In this document: piece by piece, positions 26,801 through 34,581 of the stretch
Numbering within the stretch: position 1 is the stretch's first letter
How the letters are laid out: each line of letters starts with the position of its first letter
NCBI GenBank assembly: GCA_018267475.1
Contig: JAFDYI010000022.1
Location: forward strand, 62,001 to 126,000
Reading direction: 5' to 3'
DNA length: 64,000 bases
Origin: Bacteroidota bacterium
GTDB lineage: Bacteria; Bacteroidota; Bacteroidia; B-17B0; Aurantibacillaceae
The notes under the pieces: generated by a model
The model's input: the letters and a program-made list of their open reading frames with translations, nothing else
Database searches by the model: none
What the model was told of the DNA's origin: nothing
Made by a program: the position numbers and the translations under genes

Positions 26801-27815
26801 TACTGTAATTGGGCAGTAGAGTACCTATGGTTATAGCGCTTCCTTTTGTTAGAGAAGCCATGCTGGCAGAAACCGTAGTTTCAGTAGGGCCGTAGCTGTT
26901 GATGAATTTACGTTTGCGCTGAGTCCATTTTTGTAGTGCCAAGGGAGTGCAGGTTTCGCCCCCTGCATTTACAATACGTACCGTAGTGGCATCGCGTGGC
27001 ATGGCCGATAGCAGGCTGGGTACGGCGTGTAGCACGGTGATGTTGTTTTTTTCTAACACCGAAGGTAAATCGTTGATGGATTTGGCTGTTACTACATCAG
27101 CCACCCAAAGGGTAGCGCCTACTAAATAGCTAATCCAGGTTTCTTCGCACCACATATCAAACGAAACGGAAAAACCTTGATATACGTTATCGTTTGCTTC
27201 TATCCCAAGTACGCTTTGCTCCGCCCGTATTAAATGACAAATTTGCTGGTGCGTAATTGGTATTCCTTTAGGCTTTCCGGTACTGCCCGATGTGTATATA
27301 ACATAGGCTGTATCGCCGGGGTTTACTTTAGGCAAAGCGACGCTATTTGTGTTTTCTTTTACATGGATGTGTACCTGTATTTTATGCAGATGAATAGCTA
27401 AATCTTTATCTGTAAAACAAGCCTTTGCTTCAACTTCGTTTAGCACTTCGTGCACACGCTCAAAGGGAGTATCATAATCTAAAGGAACGTAGGCGGCACC
27501 TGCTTTTACTACGGCTAAAACAGCGACATGTAATTCGATGCCACGAGACAAGTAAACGCCTACAAAATCGCCGGCTTTAATACCCAAACGAACTAAATGC
27601 GCTGCGTAGTAATCGCTTAAAAAATCCAACTCGGAGTAGGTACTTATTTTATCATTAAAAATAAGAGCCGCTTTTTGAGGGTATGCTTGAACGGTGTTTT
27701 TAAAAACGGCGACTAGGCTTTCTTGTTTTATTAGCTCGTCTCGCTTTTCTCCGTATAAAATACTTAATGCACTTGTTTCAGTTACTGATACCTCATTTTC
27801 TTTTTTTTGCAGCAT
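23823..27815 (-). CDS. Pls/PosA-like nonribosomal peptide synthetase (adenylation, carrier, membrane LbH modules)
   Basis: A 1330-residue membrane enzyme. The adenylation domain (about 35-510) has core motifs YTSGSTGKPKG (174-184), SYGPTETT (307-314), YRTGDL (395-400), GRIDDQIKLHGYRIELGD (413-430) and LPSGKINRK (501-509). A carrier domain follows, with the pantetheine Ser565 in GGDS. The C-terminal half has membrane helices alternating with three left-handed beta-helix (hexapeptide) modules, e.g. MKIGKNTQ, AKVGKKTE and AKIGKRAC. No condensation or thioesterase domain is seen. This is the plan of Pls/PosA enzymes such as epsilon-poly-L-lysine synthetase, which join one amino acid into a homopolymer. 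Hand alignment to GrsA gives pocket residues D-M-E-H-V-A-S-V-S-K; the acidic third position fits a cationic amino acid. Confidence 0.87.
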   Translation of the reverse strand: MLQKKENEVSVTETSALSILYGEKRDELIKQESLVAVFKNTVQAYPQKAALIFNDKISTYSELDFLSDYYAAHLVRLGIKAGDFVGVYLSRGIELHVAVLAVVKAGAAYVPLDYDTPFERVHEVLNEVEAKACFTDKDLAIHLHKIQVHIHVKENTNSVALPKVNPGDTAYVIYTSGSTGKPKGIPITHQQICHLIRAEQSVLGIEANDNVYQGFSVSFDMWCEETWISYLVGATLWVADVVTAKSINDLPSVLEKNNITVLHAVPSLLSAMPRDATTVRIVNAGGETCTPLALQKWTQRKRKFINSYGPTETTVSASMASLTKGSAITIGTLLPNYSIAVVDENLQALPIGQEGELIISGIGVSKGYIKRPELNAQKFLKKPASLQTLYGTCIYRTGDLVKISSEKNIEFLGRIDDQIKLHGYRIELGDIESRLLSISGVKEAAVKLIKEETKKDWLAAFVCMYNHIPLNKNLLRQELAQALPPYMLPQDFIEVQEIPRLPSGKINRKQLLIPENYTQKEETHQESYEHIQETKNKIYAILKNIFPNKNIKNTDDFFNEIGGDSFTCALFVSAVRDKVGIESASFKDVYTIRPLEKLLVHWENEKKEPIEIKNEIKKTLPYTRFSHALCSIAQTITLPFIYFLFAIQFFLPFMAYSYAFVNTRNHLYGIIVAFISFCFLMPLFNLISVLVKWVVLGKIKEGDYPLWGLYYFRWWLVQNFQKLNSVQFLADTPLYPVYLRMMGMKIGKNTQLSSLIVGATDLVTLGDNVSIGSGVLLDNACIENHYLKIRSIHIGSHCYIGNSSVISGNTRIEENAELNDLSFIPAAVAIPKDEFWKGSPAAFVKKKEARTEAHIPRVAKKTKIKYAFIFSLLLFTLPLVFITPLLPTIITMNEMHYDLDGINFSYLWFTPIFALSYVLVFLLQTIISSKIFRSKIKTGSYSIYSTTYLAKWLNDQMMNISLNVLHPIYATIFIAPIFRAFGAKVGKKTEISTAGEATHELLSIGEGGFVADAVSLGEADVRDLMLTLKPTEIGNMTFLGNAAVIPQGLKIDSNLLIGVLSTPPSPEEVEASGFRTWVGSPPIGLPRRQESNSFPEQLTINPPLVRKWARGMVEFARVIIPLSVITLFSMLFITFGHQLIVEHSFFYVLVMLPLYYIALVGFPSFLCTALAKWLLVGIYKEKQLPMWTLAVWKSEAITTTYESLAVPYFLEFMEGTLWLPVFLRFLGAKIGKRACMLTTDITEYDMVRIGDDVVFNTDCGPQTHLFEDRVMKIGPVHIGDRCSIGARSIVLYSSKIENDTELYPLSLVMKGETLSGNKKWWGSPVKIHTK

Positions 27816-27883
27816 ACCTACCTTTTACTCTTTGATGCTGTAAGCGGGTGTAGGTTTAAAAAAATAATGAGAAAGGCCTATAC

Positions 27884-27891
27884 TATTTTTG
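27884..27891 (+). promoter_or_regulatory. -7 element for the lipoprotein gene
   Basis: TATTTTTG. The ATG at 27905 lies 13 bases on, the next in-frame ATG (27929) 37 bases on; the box fits the second better. Confidence 0.4.
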
Positions 27892-27904
27892 TTTTTTTAG
27901 CGTT

Positions 27905-28669
27905 ATGCCAAAAAAGAATTGTAAACGCATGGATCATAACAAACTAAAAATACTGAAAATCAGAGCTTACAGTGCTTTGGTGCTTATGGGTTTTATTGTT
28001 TTATCTTGTAAAAAAGATGTAAACATAACACCTGTAAACAATATCGCTCCTAACAGAGCGGCATCAGCCAACTACTTGAAGCTAACCGTAGGTAACTACT
28101 GGGTTTACGCCCATTACACGCAAGATTCTTTAGGGAACGATACGCCTACCAATCAGTACGATAGTTTGTATATCTCTAAAGATTCCGTTATTAACGGTAG
28201 AACTTGCTATTATTTTGTACACTCTATTTCTCCGAGCATATCTATATTTGGGGCTCCTGTAAGTTGGGTAACCGATTCCTCTTCTATCCCAGTAAGCGTT
28301 CTTACAAGTGCCTCTTCCTATTCTGTCCATTCGTTGTTTACGCCCCCTATGCTGGTAGATCCTGCTCACATAAACGACACTACCTATGTTTTTGTAAGCG
28401 CACCATCTTCTACAACATCGTACACCAATTATGTTATTCCTCAAACATTTACAAACTGTGTAGTTCCTGCAGGTACGTACTCCGGTTGTTCGTACCACGT
28501 AAGTATTGTTTTTAAAAGCGGGGCTCAAATACTTTACGACAATAAAAAAGTTTTGGTAAACTACACTCCTAATATCGGAGTTTGCTACATACGAAATGCA
28601 GAGTATGTAAACCAAATATACAGCCATTCTGCTGATGTTTGGAAACTGGAGCGCTATTACGCGCAATAG
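27905..28669 (+). CDS. Lipoprotein of unknown function
   Basis: A protein of 254 residues from the first ATG, or 246 from the ATG at 27929, which gives a more usual lipoprotein signal (basic start, hydrophobic ALVLMGFIVL, lipobox LSC followed by KKD). It should be lipid-anchored. The mature part, about 215 residues, is rich in Ser, Thr and Tyr and beta-like (LKLTVGNYWVYAHYTQDS, VPAGTYSGCSYHVS); such lipoproteins are common in Bacteroidota but I recognise no named family. It is transcribed divergently from the Pls-like operon. Its minus-strand neighbour starts far downstream, so it is probably monocistronic. Confidence 0.8.
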   Translation: MPKKNCKRMDHNKLKILKIRAYSALVLMGFIVLSCKKDVNITPVNNIAPNRAASANYLKLTVGNYWVYAHYTQDSLGNDTPTNQYDSLYISKDSVINGRTCYYFVHSISPSISIFGAPVSWVTDSSSIPVSVLTSASSYSVHSLFTPPMLVDPAHINDTTYVFVSAPSSTTSYTNYVIPQTFTNCVVPAGTYSGCSYHVSIVFKSGAQILYDNKKVLVNYTPNIGVCYIRNAEYVNQIYSHSADVWKLERYYAQ

Positions 28670-28688
28670 TTTTTGTTACGAAAAAAAA

Positions 28689-29948
28689 TTATCCTACCGT
28701 AGTATTTTGCAATACCGATTTAGAATCTATAGCGTCGCGCAGGGCATTGCCTACCAGCATAAAGGCAAGCACTAACAACATAATAGCAATACCGGGCGTA
28801 AAGGCTAAATAAAAGGCATCGGACGAAAAAATAAAGGGACGGTGGTCGTTAATCATTTTGCCCCAACTGGCCATAGGAGGTTGCGCCCCAATACCCAAAA
28901 AGCTAAGGCCGGCTTCGGTAAGAATGGCGGTAGCAAAGTTAGAAGCCGAAATAACAATAACCGGCCCCATAACATTAGGTAAAATATGCTTAGCAATAAT
29001 TCTATTGTTTTTATAACCTAAGGCGCGCCCGGCTTCTACAAATTCTTTTTCGCGCAGGCTCATCACTTGCCCGCGCACAATACGAGCTACATCTACCCAC
29101 ATCGTAAGCCCTACCGCCACAAAAACCTGCCAAAAGCCTTTGCCCAGCACTAAAGTTATGGCTATAACCAAGAGCAAAGTAGGTATAGACCATACCACGT
29201 TAATAACCCACATAATAGCATCGTCTATCCACCCCCTGTAATATCCGGCCAAAGCGCCCAATGCTACTCCTATAAAAAGCGAAATAATAACGGCAATGAA
29301 GCCTACCGAAAGCGAAATACGGGTGCCAATAAGCATGCGGCTTAGCATATCGCGCCCCAACCTATCGGTGCCTAAAAAAAACTTTTTAGTAATGATGTTG
29401 TTTTTTTCTACCTCTTTTTGCAAATCTCTTACTTGGCACGTTTTTTTTTCGCTGGAGCCCATTTGATAAAACTCTATCAAGCCGTTTTGTTCTTCATTTT
29501 TTACCGGTAAGTTTAGGTTGATATCATACAATACATCAGCTAAATTATAGCGCATTTTAACGCCGTGATTGGGTATGTTTCCTGTATATTCTTCTACTAC
29601 AATATCGTTGCCCGAAAAGGTATAATCATACAAAGAAATATAGGTATAATCGCTTTGCTGACCAAACAGCATTTTTTGAAACCAATTAACGTGATGCGTT
29701 TCTTCGTTTTTGCGAATTTTAAGCATGCACACACTAAAACCCGGTGGCTTTATTTGTAGTTCGGGCTTTTGGTCGTTGCAGTTGGGTGTAGAATCCGGAG
29801 TTATTAAATAACCCAATACAAAAACGAGTATAGAAAGGCTAATAACAAACAAGCCCGCCATACCCAGCTTATTCCGCTTAAAGCGCTTCCATGCCATTTG
29901 GCGCAGCGAGTGGTTTTCGTCTATTGGTTTATTTTCTGTACTCAACAC
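28689..29948 (-). CDS. ABC transporter permease, OppC/DppC family
   Basis: A 419-residue inner-membrane permease of a peptide/nickel-type importer. The OppC_N helix lies at about residues 30-50. The family signature FLGTDRLGRDMLSRMLIGTRISLSVG (about residue 195 onward) precedes six predicted helices, and the cytoplasmic EAA loop reads EAGRALGYKNNRIIAKHILPN. Between the first helix and the permease domain is a long periplasmic insert (about 52-190) with a charged surface, longer than in Escherichia coli OppC and typical of Bacteroidota homologues. No oppB, oppA or ATPase gene is in the window, so the partners must be elsewhere. Its first 20 bases overlap the GT2 gene. Confidence 0.93.
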   Translation of the reverse strand: MLSTENKPIDENHSLRQMAWKRFKRNKLGMAGLFVISLSILVFVLGYLITPDSTPNCNDQKPELQIKPPGFSVCMLKIRKNEETHHVNWFQKMLFGQQSDYTYISLYDYTFSGNDIVVEEYTGNIPNHGVKMRYNLADVLYDINLNLPVKNEEQNGLIEFYQMGSSEKKTCQVRDLQKEVEKNNIITKKFFLGTDRLGRDMLSRMLIGTRISLSVGFIAVIISLFIGVALGALAGYYRGWIDDAIMWVINVVWSIPTLLLVIAITLVLGKGFWQVFVAVGLTMWVDVARIVRGQVMSLREKEFVEAGRALGYKNNRIIAKHILPNVMGPVIVISASNFATAILTEAGLSFLGIGAQPPMASWGKMINDHRPFIFSSDAFYLAFTPGIAIMLLVLAFMLVGNALRDAIDSKSVLQNTTVG

Positions 29949-31053
29949 CTGTGTTTTTTCCTTTCCAAATAGGGGTTATTACTAAAGAAGCCGCAAAAAT
30001 AAACGGAGTATAAAAGATATTCATTACAAAAGCAGGAATAAAATATATAAAATTAGGTTTTTGCTTATACATAATTGCGCCTAAAAGTACAAACAAAAAA
30101 TCAATTACAAATTTGCCGGCCAAAGTTAATAGACAAAACCTATTGTTAAAGCCGCTAAAAAGCAATACCAGAGCGCTGAGTTGGATTAAAAGCATGAAAC
30201 TACCCACAAACCAAGCTGTTTTTAAGGTTATGTGTTTTCCTTTGGATAGCCAACGCAAGCGTTGATGTAAAAACAAGACAAAAGAAGGCGCGGCTAATGA
30301 ACATACCAATGTATCTGTTTGTTGAGTGGTTGTTATCCTGTATTTTTTCTGTATAAAACGTTGCAGCAAAAACAGGTCGTCGCCAGAGGCTATGTGAATG
30401 TTGTTTTTGTAGGGATTAGCCTCTATAAAGCAGCTTTTTCTATACATTAAATTGGCACCGCTGCACACAAAAGGAAGGTTTTTTTTTGTAAAAGAAAAAC
30501 TCAAAACCTGTATGGCAATCGCTTCAAAGCACTGAAAAGAAGGTAAAAAGCCATATCCCGTAAGCAATACCGGCGCTATAAGCAAATCGGCTTTTTGTTG
30601 GACAAACCGATGCGCCATTTGTTGCAACCATTGCTTGCTGGGCGTGTAAGTATCGGCATCGCGCGTGATGATGATGGCGCCCGTGGCTTGAGCAATGCCG
30701 GCTTCTATAGCTTGCTTTTTACCCGATGCTGCCAGGGGCAGCGAAATAATACAAAAAGGAACCGCTGCCTGCTCTAAAAAAGAACGCGCTGTTGTTTCGG
30801 AGGCATCGCTTGAGTGGTCGTTAATTAAAATAAGTTCCATTTGCCCTTGCGTAAAATCTTGTTCCACTAAGCTTTTTAAGCAGCGCACTATGTTTTCTTC
30901 TTCGTTTTTAAACGGAATAAGAATGCTTATTTTTTCGGTAGGGATAAGAAAAGAAGGTTCTTTTTTTTCTCTATACATAAAAAATACCGCAAGCGAACCC
31001 AGCAAAAGAAGGGCATAAAGAAAAAAAATAAATACAGCTATTTCCGACATCAT
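29929..31053 (-). CDS. Membrane-bound family 2 glycosyltransferase
   Basis: A 374-residue enzyme that would transfer a sugar from a nucleotide-sugar donor at the inner membrane. The GT2 catalytic domain (about 40-255) shows ISILIPFKNEEENI, the nucleotide-binding DHSSD, the metal-binding ITRDADT (DxD type), a catalytic-base region SGDDLFL and the QxxRW-like QRLRW. One N-terminal helix (about 5-25) and three C-terminal helices (about 275-360) anchor it. It overlaps the flippase-like gene by 4 bases (ATGA) and the permease gene by 20 bases, so the three are translationally coupled. The acceptor is unknown; a lipid or surface glycan is likely. Confidence 0.9.
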   Translation of the reverse strand: MMSEIAVFIFFLYALLLLGSLAVFFMYREKKEPSFLIPTEKISILIPFKNEEENIVRCLKSLVEQDFTQGQMELILINDHSSDASETTARSFLEQAAVPFCIISLPLAASGKKQAIEAGIAQATGAIIITRDADTYTPSKQWLQQMAHRFVQQKADLLIAPVLLTGYGFLPSFQCFEAIAIQVLSFSFTKKNLPFVCSGANLMYRKSCFIEANPYKNNIHIASGDDLFLLQRFIQKKYRITTTQQTDTLVCSLAAPSFVLFLHQRLRWLSKGKHITLKTAWFVGSFMLLIQLSALVLLFSGFNNRFCLLTLAGKFVIDFLFVLLGAIMYKQKPNFIYFIPAFVMNIFYTPFIFAASLVITPIWKGKNTGVEYRK

Positions 31054-31994
31054 ATCCTTTGAAAAGAAAATTTATTTCGCATAAAAAAAACATAACCCAA
31101 CAAAGAAGGGAACACGATGTTGATAAACCACAACAAGGTAGAAGCGGTGCTCAGCTTCCAATCGTTGCTGCCTAAATGGCCAAACAACAAAGTTACCACA
31201 AAGGCGCGTATGGCCACCTCTACAAAACTTATCATGGGTATGGTGCTCAGCAATAAATAGGCTACTGTTATGGCGCCGCACACCTGCCACCAGCTGCCCT
31301 GTACGCCACAAGCAAGTAACAGCAGGTAAAACTGAAGGCTAAACACAAGGTATCTACACAAAGACAAACACAACAGTTTCATTATTTCTTTCTTTTTTAC
31401 ACGTAAATTTGAAAAATGATATTTTTTTAAAAAAGATTGGCGGCGTACCCAAGCTATAACCGTATTTATTTTTAATAAAATGAGACTTACCAACAACAGT
31501 AAAGTCAGTTCGCTGGTTAAAATAATAAAAAAAAGAGTTCCTTCAATGCCCGATGAATAGCTTACCAAGCCTGCACAGCCCATTACAACGGTAATGATAA
31601 GTTGTGCAAAGCTGCCTACAAAATGCAAGGTTCCGGCTTCGGCTCTGTGCTCCGGCTTAAAAAACAGCACCCTGCCGGCAAATTCGCCCAGGCGGGCAGG
31701 CGTAAGGTTGCCCATGCACACGCCTACCCATACGCTTTGCCATAGTTCCAGAAAAGTTTTTTTCTCTAAAGAGAGGGTGAGCCGCCTCCATTTTAATACC
31801 TCGATAGCCCAATTAAGAAACAATAAAATAAAGGCGGCGGCTACATACACTGCATTTTCGTGTTCAAAAATTTCTTGTACCGAATGTAGCTGTTGCACCG
31901 AATACGAAGCGTATAAGCGCTGCCCAATAAGAATTAGGCAAGCTACACCTATAAGAATTTTGAGCCCTCTTACTTTGTTGCTTTTTAGTTGCAT
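31050..31994 (-). CDS. Lysylphosphatidylglycerol synthase TM region / flippase-like (UPF0104) membrane protein
   Basis: A 314-residue integral membrane protein with about seven helices and the family marks GNLTPARLGEFAGRV (about 105-119) and a late Ser/Pro-rich helix (LLLSTIPMISFVEVAIRAF). Proteins of this group flip or handle lipids; only those with an extra cytosolic domain aminoacylate phosphatidylglycerol, and that domain is absent here. It starts at TAATG overlapping the stop of the GIY-YIG-helicase gene, so it may be translated from the same transcript as the restriction-modification-like island, although its own function is in the envelope. Confidence 0.87.
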   Translation of the reverse strand: MQLKSNKVRGLKILIGVACLILIGQRLYASYSVQQLHSVQEIFEHENAVYVAAAFILLFLNWAIEVLKWRRLTLSLEKKTFLELWQSVWVGVCMGNLTPARLGEFAGRVLFFKPEHRAEAGTLHFVGSFAQLIITVVMGCAGLVSYSSGIEGTLFFIILTSELTLLLLVSLILLKINTVIAWVRRQSFLKKYHFSNLRVKKKEIMKLLCLSLCRYLVFSLQFYLLLLACGVQGSWWQVCGAITVAYLLLSTIPMISFVEVAIRAFVVTLLFGHLGSNDWKLSTASTLLWFINIVFPSLLGYVFFMRNKFSFQRI

Positions 31995-34579
31995 TAAGGT
32001 GTTTTTGTTTTTTTAGGTTGTTTGCTTTTTGTAACAGTTCTTTTTTTTACATACATAGCTTTGTATTCTTTTTGCGTTAGGGTGGTATCCCACCCGCCCA
32101 CTTTTTTATTTGTACTGTGTTTGTTTAAACCCATGTACGTTAAGCTGGCATCTTCATAGCGTTTAAACTTATAAACGGCATCATTCATTAACGCAGCATT
32201 AAATACATTTAAGCTTACCAACAAGTTAAAGTCGGTTATTGCTAAGCCGGTTACTTTTTTAAAAAGGGCGGGTTCTATTTGTGTAATAATGTCTTTTAAA
32301 CTATTTTCTCTAAAGTCGGTGAGGTACATAAATACCGGAATACGAGTAGCAAATTTTATTAGCTTGCTCTGTATTTGCTTTCGTTTGCTTTGATATTCTT
32401 TTTCAATGTCCGACAATTTTTTCTTTTGAGGTAAGCCCCCTCCGTTGGATTGTCGCTTCGCTTTTTTTACGGCTTCAGATTTGCTGATGATGCTTTCAAT
32501 ATCTTGATTTAGGTTTCTAAACCCTTCTATCTTCATCAATGCTTCCATTGCTTTTTTATTTGCCATCAATCGGGCTAGTGTATCGTTATCTACATGTACC
32601 AGCAAGGCGCTTTCCCATCGTCGGGCTAATAGGGTTGCGGTTGTGCCGCTCATGGCTATATCTAAGATGCCTGCTGCATCTACTTGTTTCATAGAGCTGC
32701 CGTCGTAAGCAAGCACCGGAAGAAAGTGGATAAACTCGGCAACCTTTGCTTCGGGGTTGGTTTCATGAACATTGAGCCGGCAGCTGTAATCAGCAATTTG
32801 CCGCAAGGCTCTGTCGGGTGCAAAATCAAATACATAACATTCTTCTTTTAGTATTTCTTCCTTGTTAGGCGATTTGCCGTCTGGATTTTTAATAACCCAA
32901 GGTGTTTGCACTCGGAAGGCTGCCTGAAAATAGGTTTCCGGACTTGAAGAATTTCGGAGCATAAAAATACCCGTCCATGGTTTTACCGAAACGCCTGTGG
33001 TGAGTTTGCCGCAAGACAGGGTAATGGTTTTTGATTGCAGGGGTTCGTTCATTCCGTTTAGTACAGGTTCCAGTGCTTTTACTCCCATTCCTGCTTCTGT
33101 GCCGGCAGCAATAATTACTTTGTAATCGTGATAAAAGGAGTTGTTTTGTTTTTTCAACAGGTTTGCCATGGCATGGCATGAGGCCACCGAAGGCAAAAAC
33201 CAAAAAGTGTGATTCAACACACGAAGTAATGGGGTGTGAGAAAAGGGTAAGGGTGGTTTTTTTGCCCCCATTTTTAAAAGGTCAATGGTTGTTTCTTTAA
33301 AATCGCCACGTATTAGGTTTAGCCATTTTTGCACTTCGTCTTCGTATTTAAAATGAGCTTTCTTTCCCACCCCTTCAGCATAAAAAAACACATTCAAGTC
33401 AAACTCGTTAAACTCACCTTGCATGGCTATTTGCCTTATAGCATCAGGCAGTTGGTAGGTAAGCATAACCATTCTTGGCAAGCTTGCGTAAGGATTTGCC
33501 CCATCTTTTTTATCCCAGTTTTCTTTAGCCCCTTGTTCGTCGGAATAGGTCCAATTAAAAATCTGTTCTTCAATAAATTCTCCAGAGTTGATGGCTCTGA
33601 ATGGTGTTCCCGATAAATACAAAAAGTGATGCGCTTTAATGGACAAAAGATCTTCCAGCGTATTTATTTTTTTTTCGTCTGGAAATCCATCTTGTTCTAT
33701 TTTCTTAAAATCTTCAATCTCTTTTTCTGCTTCGCTGTCTTGCCCAAATAAATCTTTGGCGTTTTCGCGCCAAGCCCCAAAATGGTATTCGTCAAACACA
33801 ATACAATCCCATTCGGTTTGGTGCACCCATTTATTTTTTACTTTTATGCTTCCATCTTTTTGTGTGCCTAAATAATCTTGAAACGAACCAAAACACACTA
33901 AATTGGTTTTTGATAAATCGGTTTTCTTGGAAATATTTTCAGCTTCATTTTTTGAGAAGAATGTCCACCCTTTAAAATCGGTATGGGTGTTTAAATCTTC
34001 ACGCCAGGCATCTTCTACAGCAGGTTTAAACGTTAAAACCAACAGCTTTTTCCATTTCAATTGTTTGGCAAGCTGATAGGTGGTAAAGGTTTTGCCAAAA
34101 CGCATTTTGGCGTTCCACAAAAAGTGCGGTGTTTTATTTGGGTTTTCTTTTTTAAAACTCTTGAAGTAAGCAATGGTTTTGGTTACGGCTTCTTGTTGCT
34201 CAGGTCGCATACCAAAATTCAGCACACGGTTGTCTTCGCTGCGTTCACCTGTTTTAATTTCGTGAATAGCTTGGTGCAATTGCTTGAGGGTGCAAACAAA
34301 CCATTCGCCTTCCGGGTTTTTTATTTTGTTTTTACGCAACAAGGCGTGAACGGCTTTGTCGGTAAAGCTGCTGCCGTCTGCCCGCATGGCGCTTTCTTCC
34401 AACACAATGTTGAAAGTGGCACGGGTAGCACCAATTTGTTCTTTGATGCGCGTTTGCGCATCACGGTCGGTAAACCCAATTTTTATTTGCCCTTTGCGTT
34501 GGCTGTCGTTGGGTAGCTCATAAGCGTAAATGGTAGGATTAACGCTAGGACGTGGCGGAAAGAATTCTTTTTTACTCAT
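31994..34579 (-). CDS. GIY-YIG nuclease-DEAD/DEAH helicase fusion, restriction-type
   Basis: An 861-residue protein combining two enzyme modules. The N-terminal part (about 12-105) is a GIY-YIG/T5orf172-like nuclease domain: TIYAYELP and IKIGFTDR form the two strands, with an Arg in DAQTRIKEQ. The helicase (about 130-620) has the Walker A motif KMRFGKTFT, the DEAD-type box FDEYHFG, motif III LSGTPFRA, and a late motif FRVQTPW. The last 220 residues are helical, Lys-rich and unrecognised. Such fusions act as the motor-nuclease part of restriction-modification-like loci next to Eco57I-type methylases. Its first 8 bases overlap yhcG (AATGAGTAA). A 29-bp repeat across its start recurs at the start of yhcG. 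Confidence 0.88.
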   Translation of the reverse strand: MSKKEFFPPRPSVNPTIYAYELPNDSQRKGQIKIGFTDRDAQTRIKEQIGATRATFNIVLEESAMRADGSSFTDKAVHALLRKNKIKNPEGEWFVCTLKQLHQAIHEIKTGERSEDNRVLNFGMRPEQQEAVTKTIAYFKSFKKENPNKTPHFLWNAKMRFGKTFTTYQLAKQLKWKKLLVLTFKPAVEDAWREDLNTHTDFKGWTFFSKNEAENISKKTDLSKTNLVCFGSFQDYLGTQKDGSIKVKNKWVHQTEWDCIVFDEYHFGAWRENAKDLFGQDSEAEKEIEDFKKIEQDGFPDEKKINTLEDLLSIKAHHFLYLSGTPFRAINSGEFIEEQIFNWTYSDEQGAKENWDKKDGANPYASLPRMVMLTYQLPDAIRQIAMQGEFNEFDLNVFFYAEGVGKKAHFKYEDEVQKWLNLIRGDFKETTIDLLKMGAKKPPLPFSHTPLLRVLNHTFWFLPSVASCHAMANLLKKQNNSFYHDYKVIIAAGTEAGMGVKALEPVLNGMNEPLQSKTITLSCGKLTTGVSVKPWTGIFMLRNSSSPETYFQAAFRVQTPWVIKNPDGKSPNKEEILKEECYVFDFAPDRALRQIADYSCRLNVHETNPEAKVAEFIHFLPVLAYDGSSMKQVDAAGILDIAMSGTTATLLARRWESALLVHVDNDTLARLMANKKAMEALMKIEGFRNLNQDIESIISKSEAVKKAKRQSNGGGLPQKKKLSDIEKEYQSKRKQIQSKLIKFATRIPVFMYLTDFRENSLKDIITQIEPALFKKVTGLAITDFNLLVSLNVFNAALMNDAVYKFKRYEDASLTYMGLNKHSTNKKVGGWDTTLTQKEYKAMYVKKRTVTKSKQPKKTKTP

Positions 34580-34581
34580 TG
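34553..34581. repeat. 29-bp direct repeat, copy 1, over the helicase start codon
   Basis: Same sequence as 35586-35614 with one mismatch. It encodes MSKKEFFPP on the minus strand and contains AATGAGTAA, which serves as both start and stop for the overlapping genes. Confidence 0.85.

Noticed and set aside
33164-33175. Short palindrome TGCCATGGCA in the helicase gene
   Set aside because: Ten bases only, expected by chance in 64 kb and unlike the 25-27 bp palindromes in rhuM and yhcG.
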